64,000 nt of DNA from positions 1 through 64,000 of the forward strand of contig CAIWFH010000185.1 of the NCBI GenBank assembly GCA_903911925.1. The letters are read 5' to 3'. Positions 46,879-55,026 of the stretch are shown in pieces (position 1 is the first letter of the stretch; the number at the start of each line of letters is the position of its first letter). A model generated the notes under the pieces. It was given only the letters and a program-made list of their open reading frames with translations. It was not told where the DNA came from and made no database searches. A program made the translations under genes and the position numbers. The stretch is from an uncultured Acidobacteriaceae bacterium (GTDB taxonomy: Bacteria; Acidobacteriota; Terriglobia; Terriglobales; Acidobacteriaceae).

Positions 46879-47289
46879 CTATCGCCAGCTTACCGCCAAA
46901 TGCCAATGCAGACGGCGTTCAGCGGTTTTATGCAGCACACGCTCATACTCTTTCAACTCCCACAGAACGGACCGCGTTTCAGAGCCGAGAGCCGTGGGAG
47001 AAGCGGCCAGATAGCCGATAAGCGCGCGAACCGTGAAGAGGCCATCGGAAGCCATAAACCACTGGGGCTGAGGCATTGTCCGCGCGCATTGAGGGCTGTT
47101 TGCGCCTTGCTCCATCAGCAAAGCCATCGAATTCTCATCGGCGGAAAAGAACTCGAGGAGCGGACTGACCTTGAGGCGCTCAGCCAGTTTCTCGAGGGCG
47201 TCTTCATTCATGGCCAGAGCCTGGCCATGCACGAAGGTGTCGAACCCTGGGTCTTCCCCTTCGACGACAATATATAAACTGGCTGCCAT
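46879..47289 (-). CDS. Conserved hypothetical protein
   Basis: The likely start at 47289 opens MAASLYIVVEGEDPGFDTFV; a longer frame reaches 47358. The N-terminal half has an ALEKLAERLKVSPLLEFFS stretch that looks like a short helical domain. The second half has WFMASDGLFTVRALIGYL and a helical C-terminus. No export signal, metal motif or known domain is seen. It lies downstream of the pnp terminator and is convergent with murA. Confidence 0.6.
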   Translation of the reverse strand: MAASLYIVVEGEDPGFDTFVHGQALAMNEDALEKLAERLKVSPLLEFFSADENSMALLMEQGANSPQCARTMPQPQWFMASDGLFTVRALIGYLAASPTALGSETRSVLWELKEYERVLHKTAERRLHWHLAVSWR

Positions 47290-47393
47290 TGCCTTCGAGT
47301 CTAGTGGAGAAAATGGCGAAAGCGAATAGAAATTTGGGGCGGTCATCCAATCAATCAACTGTTAGGTCGACCCAATTTGATGCGGGCAAGAAG

Positions 47394-47434
47394 CAACGAA
47401 AAGGCCCGGATATGAAATCCGGGCCTTTTCGTTG
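47394..47434. terminator. Bidirectional intrinsic terminator after pnp
   Basis: A perfect 18-base inverted repeat (47394-47411 with 47417-47434) has a 5-base loop. AAAA and TTTT lie within the arms and the lower stem is GC-rich, so it can work in both directions. It closes the rpsO-pnp operon. Confidence 0.9.
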
Positions 47435-47455
47435 TTAGAGATTGCTACGTCTCAA

Positions 47456-49909
47456 CTACTGGCCGCCTGGACCGCGGCCGCCGCCAGAGCCACCACCGGG
47501 TCTGCGACGCCGACGCCGACGATTGTTGTTATTGGCATTGGCCGGGGGACGCCCTGCTCCTACCGGTGCCGCCACCGGAGCCGGAGCGCCGTCAACGCGG
47601 TTGAAGTTTGGCTCGGTTTCTTCGTCGAACTCTTCGCCGTCTTCCTCGTCAAAATCATCGCCGCCCTCAATGAGGATGGTGCTCTGATTTGACGTTGGCT
47701 GGCGCTCATCGAACTCGTTGCGCGGGCGAGCCGACGCAACTGGTGCAGCGTGCGCTTCAGAAGCCTCGATCTCGACTCCACTTTCCTCGACCGGTGCCGC
47801 TGCGGGGGCCAGCTTGGCCTTCTGCTCCTTGATGAGCGCTTTGCGGCTGAGCTTGATGCGATTGCCTTCGATGGCCAGAACCTTCACCATCACCTGGTCG
47901 CCTTCGCGAAGCTCGTCCTTCACTTCCTTGACGCGATGCTCTGCAATCTCGGAGATGTGAAGCAGGCCATCGGTACCCGGGAAGAGCTCGACAAAAGCGC
48001 CAAACTCGGCCAGTCTTACAACTTTGCCCAGATAAACCTTGCCGATTTCAGGCACGGCAGTGATGTTGCCGATCATTTCCAAGGCCTTTTTGAGGCCATC
48101 GGCATCGCAGGACGAGACGTTGACTCGACCGGTGTCATCGACATCGATCTTGGCGCCCGTTTGCTCGATGATGCCGCGGATGGTTGCGCCACCCTTGCCG
48201 ATCAGGTCGCGAATCTTGTCGGTGGGAATCATCACCGTCTCGATACGCGGAGCATAGGCAGAGCGCTCGGTGCGAGGCCCGTCCAGCACGGCGTCCATCT
48301 TGTCCAGCAGGAAGATGCGGCCGCGGCGCGCCTGCTCCATGGCCTTCTCAAGAATCTCGCGGGTCAAGCCGCCGATCTTGATGTCCATTTGCAGCGCGGT
48401 AATTCCCTTGCGGGTACCGGCCACCTTGAAGTCCATGTCACCGTAGTGGTCTTCCGCGCCGGCGATGTCAGTAAGGATGGCGTAATCATCGCCCTCCTTG
48501 ACCAAGCCCATGGCGACACCGGCAACCGCGCCCTTGAGCTGGATGCCTGCGTCAAAGAGCGCGAGGCTTGCGCCGCAGACTGTGGCCATCGACGAAGAGC
48601 CATTGGACTCCAGAATGTCCGAGACGATGCGGATGGTGTAAGGGGACTCTTCGGGGCTGGGAAGAACCGCGGTAATAGCGCGCTCGGCAAGTGCTCCGTG
48701 GCCGATTTCGCGGCGTCCGGTGCCCGTCATGCGGCCCGTTTCGCCCACGCAGAAGGGCGGGAAGTTGTAATGGAGCATGAAAGGCTTTTTCTTCTCGCCT
48801 TCATAGCTCTCAAGCCGCTGACCGTCATCGGTGGTGCCCAGCGTGGCTGTTACCAGGGCCTGAGTTTCGCCGCGGGTAAAGAGCGCGGAGCCGTGGGTGC
48901 GGGGCAGAACGCTGTGCTCGATGGTGATCTGGCGGATCTCGTCGAACTCGCGGCGATCGGGCCGGATGCGATCCTTGGTGACCTGCTCACGGAAGATCCG
49001 TTCGCGCAGGTGCTCGTAGTAGTGGGCCAGCTTCTTCTTGGCCGAGGGATCGTCGGCGGGAAGTGCGGCGGCCAACTCGTCCTTGATTTGCTTGACGAGG
49101 GTCTGGCTTTCAAGCTTGGCATGCGTCTTGGTGTCGAGCGCATCTTTAAGCCGTTCCCCGACTTTGGACTTGAGCTCGGCAAAGTAGGCTTCGTCGAACT
49201 CCGGCGCGGTGAATGCCCGCTTCGGCTTGCCGGCCAACGCGACCAGCTCATCGATAACCGCAACGATCTTCTTGATTTCTACGTGCGCGAATTCGATTGC
49301 AGCCAGGATGACTTCTTCAGACTCTTCCTGCGCGCCCGACTCGATCATGACGATGCCGTCTTTATGGCCGACAACCATGATGTTGACCGTGGTGGCGGCG
49401 CGTTCGGCATAGGTGGGATTGATGACAAACTCGCCATCCACGCGGCCCACGCGGACTGCGCCAACAGTGGCGCTGAAGGGGATGTCAGAGAGCGCCAGGG
49501 CACAGGCGGCGGCATTGATGCCCACCACGTCTGGATCGTTCTCCTTGTCGGCGGAGAAGACGAGTGCAATAACCTGGGTCTCATTGCGGAAGCCATCGGG
49601 GAACAAGGGACGGATGGGACGGTCGATCTGGCGGCAAGTCAGCACTTCTTTTTCGCTGGGCCGGCCTTCGCGCTTGATGAATCCGCCGGGAATGCGTCCG
49701 CCAGCGTAAGTGTACTCACGGTAGTCCACCGTGAGGGGGAAAAAGTCGATACCTTCCCTGGGGTCGGGAGAGGCCACGGCAGTGGCCAGAACAACGGTTT
49801 CGCCCGTGGTAACCAGGGCGGCGCCAGATGCTTGCTTGGCCATGCGTCCGGTTTCAAAAACCAGTCGCTTGCCGCCGGCAAGCTCGACAGCTACTTCATG
49901 CTTAGACAT
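47456..49909 (-). CDS. pnp: Polyribonucleotide nucleotidyltransferase (PNPase) with long charged tail
   Basis: This 3'-5' phosphorolytic exoribonuclease degrades and tails RNA. Two RNase PH domains (REGIDFFPLTVDYREYTYAG, then GETQALVTATLGT and GDMDFKVAGT) flank an all-alpha domain. KH (IRDLIGKGGATIRGIIEQTG) and S1 (GKVYLGKVVRLAEFGAFVEL) domains follow. The start at 49909 has GAGGA five bases upstream; the frame extends further but without support. After S1 there are about 120 extra residues: an acidic run (DDFDEEDGEEFDEE), then alanine-proline, four asparagines, seven arginines and a glycine-rich end. This tail is longer than in classical PNPases (about 700-750 residues in total). It forms an operon with rpsO. 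Confidence 0.96.
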   Translation of the reverse strand: MSKHEVAVELAGGKRLVFETGRMAKQASGAALVTTGETVVLATAVASPDPREGIDFFPLTVDYREYTYAGGRIPGGFIKREGRPSEKEVLTCRQIDRPIRPLFPDGFRNETQVIALVFSADKENDPDVVGINAAACALALSDIPFSATVGAVRVGRVDGEFVINPTYAERAATTVNIMVVGHKDGIVMIESGAQEESEEVILAAIEFAHVEIKKIVAVIDELVALAGKPKRAFTAPEFDEAYFAELKSKVGERLKDALDTKTHAKLESQTLVKQIKDELAAALPADDPSAKKKLAHYYEHLRERIFREQVTKDRIRPDRREFDEIRQITIEHSVLPRTHGSALFTRGETQALVTATLGTTDDGQRLESYEGEKKKPFMLHYNFPPFCVGETGRMTGTGRREIGHGALAERAITAVLPSPEESPYTIRIVSDILESNGSSSMATVCGASLALFDAGIQLKGAVAGVAMGLVKEGDDYAILTDIAGAEDHYGDMDFKVAGTRKGITALQMDIKIGGLTREILEKAMEQARRGRIFLLDKMDAVLDGPRTERSAYAPRIETVMIPTDKIRDLIGKGGATIRGIIEQTGAKIDVDDTGRVNVSSCDADGLKKALEMIGNITAVPEIGKVYLGKVVRLAEFGAFVELFPGTDGLLHISEIAEHRVKEVKDELREGDQVMVKVLAIEGNRIKLSRKALIKEQKAKLAPAAAPVEESGVEIEASEAHAAPVASARPRNEFDERQPTSNQSTILIEGGDDFDEEDGEEFDEETEPNFNRVDGAPAPVAAPVGAGRPPANANNNNRRRRRRRPGGGSGGGRGPGGQ

Positions 49910-50218
49910 AGAGTCCTCGTTTCGTTTTTTTCGCTTGGGAAACATGTAGGTGGGATGCGCCGGGGAAGGTGGCGAGACGGGCGACAGGGATGGCGGAGGG
50001 CAGGACGCGCGCAAAAGAGTGGGATCTGCACGGGGGAGCGGATTCTCCCGGCCTGCTGGCCAGCCAACGCGCCAAGGCCGCGCACAGGCGATAGCTGTGC
50101 GCAGGCCCTGACGGCGGTTCGAGTTCGCCAGGTACACCAAGGCCCCAGGTTCTGGGTAGAACGGGGGCCGTGACCAATATCCGGTCTGGGCGCTTCCGGT
50201 TCAAGGTGGGCTTTCGGA
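49910..50218 (-). other. Long rpsO-pnp spacer (pnp leader)
   Basis: These 309 bases lie between rpsO and pnp on the minus strand. The pnp frame remains open part of the way but shows no ribosome binding site or conserved sequence. It contains a strong hairpin at 50076-50107, and I see no other gene. Confidence 0.5.
50076..50107 (-). promoter_or_regulatory. Hairpin in pnp leader, candidate RNase III processing site
   Basis: An 8-base stem (GCGCACAG with CTGTGCGC) and a 7-base loop are extended by a GGCC-GGCC pairing across a one-base bulge. It stands about 170 bases before the pnp start, where Escherichia coli pnp mRNA has the RNase III hairpin used in autoregulation. Function here is inference. 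Confidence 0.5.
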
Positions 50219-50485
50219 TTACTTGCGGATTCCGAGTTTGCCAATCACATCGCGATAGCGGTCGGCATCGTGAGTCTTCAGGTAATCCAACAGACGCCGA
50301 CGCTTGCTGACCAGTTGCAACAGACCACGCCGCGAAGCATGATCCTTTTTGTGCGTTTTGAAATGCTCGGTCAGTTCTGCGATGCGTGCACTCAGAATCG
50401 CGATTTGGACCTCGGGTGAACCGGTGTCCGAATCATGGGTGCGGAAGGTTTCGATCAGGGTAGTTTTCTTAGCAGTCGCCAGCAC
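50219..50485 (-). CDS. rpsO: 30S ribosomal protein S15
   Basis: This 88-residue primary 16S rRNA-binding protein helps assemble the 30S platform. THDSDTGSPEVQIAILSARI, LTEHFKTHKKDHASRRGLLQ and LVSKRRRLLDYLK are diagnostic. The start is a GTG at 50485, with GAGGAG about 13 bases upstream. It precedes pnp on the same strand, the ancestral order. Confidence 0.97.
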   Translation of the reverse strand: MLATAKKTTLIETFRTHDSDTGSPEVQIAILSARIAELTEHFKTHKKDHASRRGLLQLVSKRRRLLDYLKTHDADRYRDVIGKLGIRK

Positions 50486-50518
50486 GGCGTGTGTTACTCC
50501 TCTTGTTTTCTCAGGTCC

Positions 50519-50530
50519 ACTCTTAAGTGT
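50519..50530 (-). promoter_or_regulatory. ACACTTAAGAGT motif in rpsO leader
   Basis: Read on the minus strand this is ACACTTAAGAGT, sharing nine leading bases with the murA palindrome. It sits 33 bases before the rpsO start codon, between the start region and a possible promoter. Confidence 0.4.
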
Positions 50531-50758
50531 CTAAAGTGAGATTACCATGAACGGACGGGGCCGCGCTATTCGCCTGCCAACCGGAACCAGACTGCAAACC
50601 TGAGCCCGTCAGCGCGCTCCAGAGCGGAAGAGCCGATTGTCAAAGTGCCCGTCGGCGATTTCGGTTATCTAGACCAGTCTTGCGTTCGGATGCTCTGCAC
50701 TTAACAAGTCGTTCCAAATATGGGGGCAATGGCTGAAGTACAGACCTCTGGCCAAAAC

Positions 50759-51799
50759 TCACGGCTCCTGCATCCGCCAGTAATTCGCCCGTGCCACCAC
50801 CCTTGCACCCAGGTCCTCCGTCGTCTGCACCCGGATGGTATGCAGCCCAGGTGACGGGTCGGAAGGGCTGAAGGTTATGATGTAGCGATTCCGGGCGTGC
50901 TTTGCGCTCTCAACCACTCGGCTTTCGAAGCCCTTGTCGCCTGTGAACGTGGTGTACTCGCCGCCGCTCATGTGAGCGACCTCTTTGGCCACGTTCTTCT
51001 TGAAGGCCTGTACGAGCAGAAACAGCGTCGAAATCGGGCTCATGATGCGGCTCTCGCCGCTGTCTTTCATGTCGTGAAGCAGTTCTGCCTTCGCCGGCGA
51101 GAACGAAACGCTGAGCACTAGCACATCGGAGCGCCCGATCTTCTCAATCAGCTGTTCGGTCTTGGTGTGCTTGCTGCCATGGTCGCGTTCTTCCCCGATG
51201 AGCAGAAGAACACGGCGGTACTCCTTGGGTTGGGATTCCAGTAAATCGACTGCGTAGCTCACGGTATCGAGAATCGCGTCGCCGCCATCGCCCATATTCA
51301 GGTGTTTCAGAGCCTCGTTGATCTCCTCGCTGGAGTGCGTGTAATCGCGAATCAGGTGTGGCTTGGAGTCAAATCCCACCAGGGCTGCCTGGCTTCTGCC
51401 ATCGGCAAGAAACAGGTCGAGCAGCGGACCCAGTTTGGCCAGCTTGTCAAACTCCAGGACGCTCACGCCGCCCTGCTCCACTGCTACGACGAGCGAAACC
51501 GGCGCAGAGTCCATCTCTTCCTGGACCTTGATCTTCTGGGGAACCCCGTTATCTTCAAGGACAAAGTCGTTCGCCCTGAGGCCGTAAACCACTTCCCCGC
51601 TGTGCTTCTCAACCAGGGTGGGCACCAGGACCTCGTTGGCCTGCACGCGGAGGGAGGGCGCGTCAGGATGTGTGCCTGGCATCGGCAAAGGGGGCTCCGC
51701 CGGGGGCATCTGTTGCGCAGAGGCCCCGAAATTCATGGCAAGCAGCGCCGGGAGCAAAATGCGAGGCAAGAAGCGAAGCGCGACTTTCATGGGAGACAT
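50759..51799 (-). CDS. Exported VWFA-domain protein, acidobacterial type
   Basis: A signal peptide (MSPMKVALRFLPRILLPALL...ASA) is followed by a short proline-rich stretch. The segment VQANEVLVPTLVEKHSGEVV, then GLRANDFVLEDNGVPQKI, opens the typical VWFA-related proteins of this phylum. The von Willebrand fold continues with APVSLVVAVEQGGVS, an imperfect MIDAS (the usual DxSxS is VEQGG), GDAILDTVSYAVDLL and RRVLLLIGEERDHGS. Metal binding may therefore be lost. Start 51799 is preferred over the frame opening at 51859. Partner and role are unknown. Confidence 0.8.
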   Translation of the reverse strand: MSPMKVALRFLPRILLPALLAMNFGASAQQMPPAEPPLPMPGTHPDAPSLRVQANEVLVPTLVEKHSGEVVYGLRANDFVLEDNGVPQKIKVQEEMDSAPVSLVVAVEQGGVSVLEFDKLAKLGPLLDLFLADGRSQAALVGFDSKPHLIRDYTHSSEEINEALKHLNMGDGGDAILDTVSYAVDLLESQPKEYRRVLLLIGEERDHGSKHTKTEQLIEKIGRSDVLVLSVSFSPAKAELLHDMKDSGESRIMSPISTLFLLVQAFKKNVAKEVAHMSGGEYTTFTGDKGFESRVVESAKHARNRYIITFSPSDPSPGLHTIRVQTTEDLGARVVARANYWRMQEP

Positions 51800-51855
51800 C
51801 TCTCTAGATTCCCTGTCGAATGGAACTGTGGCAAGGCCATTTTCGCACTCCTGCC

Positions 51856-53214
51856 TCATTTGGGCGTCAAAGGTTTCGAACCAGAGGGTGTGGGGCTTCC
51901 CTTCACAGAGAATGGCTGATAGTCAATGACTGGAGCGGGTGCCGGGACATTGGCCGGAGCAGTTCGCGGATGGGTTGGCGGGGGTACCACCCGGGCCGGG
52001 ACTGCCAAGGGTTCCGTAGAAGGCCTTGTGAGAAGGGCTGCGTCCAGGGCAGCGCGCAGGGCTTGAAAGGCCGGCGTGGGCTTGAGATTGTCATCAAAAG
52101 GCAACGGGCGATGTGGCGAGCCGTCCTGGCGTTTGAACTCGGAACGGTCGGGATCGTTCAACCAACTCAACGCGTCGGTAATTCCCCAGGTTAAAACCAC
52201 TGGCACGTTCGGTTCAGCCAGGACAAGATTCAGGTAATCTGTGTAGACCTTGGCTACGGCCGCGTCCTGTTCTAACTGTCCAACGGCCAGGTTGCGCGTG
52301 TTCACATCCATCTCTGTGATGTAGACCTCGAGGTCCATTTTTGCGGCTTCGCGGATGAAGCCTTGCAAGCCGGCCCCCGGTTGAGGGCTTTCCGCTTGCA
52401 AATGGCTTTGCACGCCAACAGCATGGACCGGGACACCGCGCGCCTTGAGCCGCCGCAGAAGCAGCAGCAGTTGGCTTCGCTTTTCGCGCTGCACGGGCGT
52501 GTCGAGCTCGATGCCGAATTCGTTATAGGTGAGCTTTGCCTGGGGATCGGCCTCGCTTGCCGTTCTGAAGGCCAGCTCGATGTAATCCGGACCAACCAGA
52601 TCAAGCCATGGGCTCTTGCGCAGGCCGTCCGGGCGCTGGTCGGCCGGTTCAATCGCCTCATTCACCACGTCCCAACTGTGAATCTGTCCGCGGTAGCGCC
52701 CGGCCACGGTCTTGATGTGCTCCGTAAGGAGCGCCCTGGCGTTCTCCTTGGTAGCCGTTTCCTTGAACCAGGGAGGAAGGCCCTGATGCCAGCACAGATT
52801 GTGGCCGCGAACCAACTGGTGAGCGACGGCTGCAAACTGCATCAGCCTGTCGGCTTGCGAAAAGTCGTATGCACCGGAAGTTGGCCTCAGCGCCGCCCAC
52901 TTCATGGCGTTCTCAGCCACTACGATGCTGGCCTGGGTGGCAACCAGCAGGGTGTACCGGTCGGTCATGTGACCCGCGGCAAGCGTCTCCACGTCAAGGA
53001 TGGCCGGATTCACCGCTACGCCGAACAGCCTTCCCCGGGCCGCCGCGTGGGCTCTGAGTGAGTTCGGACCGCCAACGCGCATTTTGGGGGGCAACAGCGG
53101 TTTCGGGTTGGTCTGCGACTGCACCCACCCAGGCAGGACGGACGCCGCTCCCAGGGAAAGCATTGTCTTCCCGAACCATCGGCGCGTCGGGAGCTGCTTT
53201 CGGCCCTGGATCAT
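51856..53214 (-). CDS. Exported endo-1,4-beta-xylanase, GH10
   Basis: The start at 53214 follows GGAGGAG and opens a probable Tat signal (LPTRRWFGKTMLSLGAASVL). The GH10 barrel is complete. NAMKWAALRPTSGAYDFSQAD and GHNLCWHQGLPPWF are substrate-side motifs, the acid/base glutamate is in SWDVVNEAIEP, and the nucleophile is in VYITEMDVN. A proline-rich tail of about 50 residues ends the protein. It should cut xylan in the periplasm or outside. It lies 56 bases before the VWFA gene on the same strand. Confidence 0.92.
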   Translation of the reverse strand: MIQGRKQLPTRRWFGKTMLSLGAASVLPGWVQSQTNPKPLLPPKMRVGGPNSLRAHAAARGRLFGVAVNPAILDVETLAAGHMTDRYTLLVATQASIVVAENAMKWAALRPTSGAYDFSQADRLMQFAAVAHQLVRGHNLCWHQGLPPWFKETATKENARALLTEHIKTVAGRYRGQIHSWDVVNEAIEPADQRPDGLRKSPWLDLVGPDYIELAFRTASEADPQAKLTYNEFGIELDTPVQREKRSQLLLLLRRLKARGVPVHAVGVQSHLQAESPQPGAGLQGFIREAAKMDLEVYITEMDVNTRNLAVGQLEQDAAVAKVYTDYLNLVLAEPNVPVVLTWGITDALSWLNDPDRSEFKRQDGSPHRPLPFDDNLKPTPAFQALRAALDAALLTRPSTEPLAVPARVVPPPTHPRTAPANVPAPAPVIDYQPFSVKGSPTPSGSKPLTPK

Positions 53215-53275
53215 ATGCTCCTCCGCTTCCGGATTGGCGGCGCCAAACCCGGTACTGTCATCAAGGCTCACCAAG

Positions 53276-53551
53276 TCAGACGTGCTTGTGCACTTCGCGA
53301 TCCAGCCGCCCAATCCACCCCAGATATTCCAAAAGCTCCCCGCGCGAGGTCCAGACAAAAGAAAAAATGTCCTTTGTTGTGAGCTTCTCTGCCTTCTTGC
53401 CCGAGTAGGTCTCTACCCGCCAGCGAAAATACTCGCTGCGCCAGGGAGCCAGCCGGTGGCCGCGCGTCGCGTTCCACAAAAAACGTATAGGAGCAAACAA
53501 TATGTGTTCCTTTTCAATAAGTATAGAGCGGAACCACAGTTCCGGGGTCAT
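53276..53551 (-). CDS. Small conserved hypothetical protein, probably lineage-specific
   Basis: The 91 residues are rich in tryptophan and arginine. FAPIRFLWNATRGHRLAPWR, then SEYFRWRVETYSGKKAEKL and KDIFSFVWTSRGELLEYLGW, match a short family that I associate with acidobacterial genomes but cannot name. No membrane helix is evident. The start at 53551 has a weak upstream signal. Function unknown. Confidence 0.65.
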   Translation of the reverse strand: MTPELWFRSILIEKEHILFAPIRFLWNATRGHRLAPWRSEYFRWRVETYSGKKAEKLTTKDIFSFVWTSRGELLEYLGWIGRLDREVHKHV

Positions 53552-54063
53552 GTCGGGTCTCGCGCCGGGTTGGCGCGATTATCTGTCAAGCCACTATCAC
53601 CTCTGTCGAGAACCTATCTCCTTTCTCAGCAACGCCTTCTGCTCTGGCCCATTTGCCGATTTTTTCTCGCCATGCGCTAATCTGTTCTCAGAATCTCTGT
53701 TCTCTGCGCAGACCGGCGGCATCGCGCCGTATCGAACTGGCCAATTGGTTCGCGGAAGTTCCTTGTTTTCAGGATGGTAGCTTCCATATTCCTGAAAACA
53801 ACCAACTTGCGGTAGACCAATGCTTTCAGCGCATTGAAAACAGAGAACTTGCACGAAACACAGCAGGTGGGAGTGGGGGGACGGTATCCCGCAGAAAAGG
53901 AGCCTTGTCCACGCCGAATCTCGTCAAGTTAAGCCCGGCGTACCGCGTTATATCGGAAGCTCAGTCAAAGTATCTCGAACGCACAGCATTCAAGCCCGCG
54001 CGACCATCTGGGAGCTAGGACCTAGCACAAGACCAAGCAGGACACACTTCCTTTGGCTCTGCA
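53552..54063. other. Intergenic region before the flagellar operon end
   Basis: In these 512 bases short open frames exist on both strands, but none has a convincing product. The region contains a repeated TCTGTTCTC (53681 and 53696) and a 78-base inverted structure (53744-53821). It follows flgL, the last flagellar gene. Confidence 0.45.
53744..53821. repeat. Long imperfect inverted repeat (78 bases)
   Basis: Matched arms are TTGTTTTCAGGA (53763-53774) with TCCTGAAAACAA (53790-53801), then AAGTT (53756-53760) with AACTT (53804-53808), and ATTGGT (53744-53749) with ACCAAT (53816-53821). The arms are separated by short internal loops around a 15-base centre. It could be a structured RNA, a small non-autonomous mobile element or an operator array. 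Confidence 0.6.
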
Positions 54064-54963
54064 TTAGAGTTTCGAAAACAGGTTGTTCGAACCCAGCTGC
54101 GCGATGACGTCTTCAAGCGCCGTCTGCTGCGTCTCGGCCAGCGAAAGCTGCGTAGCCACCTGGGGCACATCGGCTTGCATCAGGCTGGTCTGCGCGGCGG
54201 TCAGCTGGGTTTTTTCGCTGGCAACCGAATCGGAGGCAGCGGTCAGCCGCGTAATCGAGTTGTCGATGACCACCCGCTGTTGGGAGACATAGTTGAGCGC
54301 AGTGCCGAGTGCAATGGTGTCGGCAACCGCGGAGCCGCTCGGGGTGCCGGTGGCATAGTCAGCCACCAGGCTGTTGAGGGCCGCAAACACGCTGTTGCCG
54401 CCGGCAGCGTCGAATATCTGGTTCCCGGGCACATTCAACTGGATGCTCTGCCCATTGGGCGTCTCAAGAGAGTTGATGTTCTGGTCTCCGTTGTAGGAGG
54501 TAGTGGCTGGAGATGTGCTGCTCGACAGAGTGAATGGGGATGCGGAGGTCTTGCCGCCGCCGAAGATGTATTGGCCCTGATAACTGGTGTTTGCCAGCGC
54601 CAACACTTCGTCGCGAATCCCGGCAATCTGATTTGAAACGGACTTGAGGTCGCTTGCGTTCATAGTCCCATTATTGGCGCTTGTGGCTGCGGAGATTGCG
54701 GAGGTCAATTGCGAGACCACGCTCCCGAGGGCCGAATCGGCCACCTGCAACTGGCCCTGAACCAGACTCGAGGAGAGGGTGAACGAATCGTCCCGCTGCA
54801 TCTGGTTGAGCAGAAGCACGTTCTCGCCCGAAGCCACTGGATCCTGGCTCAGAGAGTTGACGCGCACTCCGCTCGACATCTCGGCCGTCAGGAGCTGCTC
54901 TTTTAGCTGGGTCTGGTCAAGCGAGCCCACCAGATTGGTCACGAAGAACGGATCCACCTGCAT
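54064..54963 (-). CDS. flgL: Flagellar hook-filament junction protein FlgL (HAP3)
   Basis: FlgL joins hook-associated protein FlgK to the filament. The N-terminal coiled region (QTQLKEQLLTAEMSSGVRVN, SQDPVASGENVLLLNQM) and the ANTSYQGQYIFGGG motif are diagnostic. The C-terminal helical region (LAETQQTALEDVIAQL) completes the flagellin-like fold. GGAGGA lies five bases before the ATG. It is the last gene of the leftward flagellar operon. Confidence 0.93.
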   Translation of the reverse strand: MQVDPFFVTNLVGSLDQTQLKEQLLTAEMSSGVRVNSLSQDPVASGENVLLLNQMQRDDSFTLSSSLVQGQLQVADSALGSVVSQLTSAISAATSANNGTMNASDLKSVSNQIAGIRDEVLALANTSYQGQYIFGGGKTSASPFTLSSSTSPATTSYNGDQNINSLETPNGQSIQLNVPGNQIFDAAGGNSVFAALNSLVADYATGTPSGSAVADTIALGTALNYVSQQRVVIDNSITRLTAASDSVASEKTQLTAAQTSLMQADVPQVATQLSLAETQQTALEDVIAQLGSNNLFSKL

Positions 54964-55026
54964 TCAAATCCTCCACCCGCCAGGACGCGGCAGAATTCTG
55001 CGCGCCCTTTTCCCAGCGATTGAACT

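Noticed and set aside
47750..50173. Plus-strand open frame of 807 codons over pnp
   Set aside because: It mirrors the real PNPase gene on the other strand, whose domains are unmistakable. Its own product is low-complexity with no recognisable domain.
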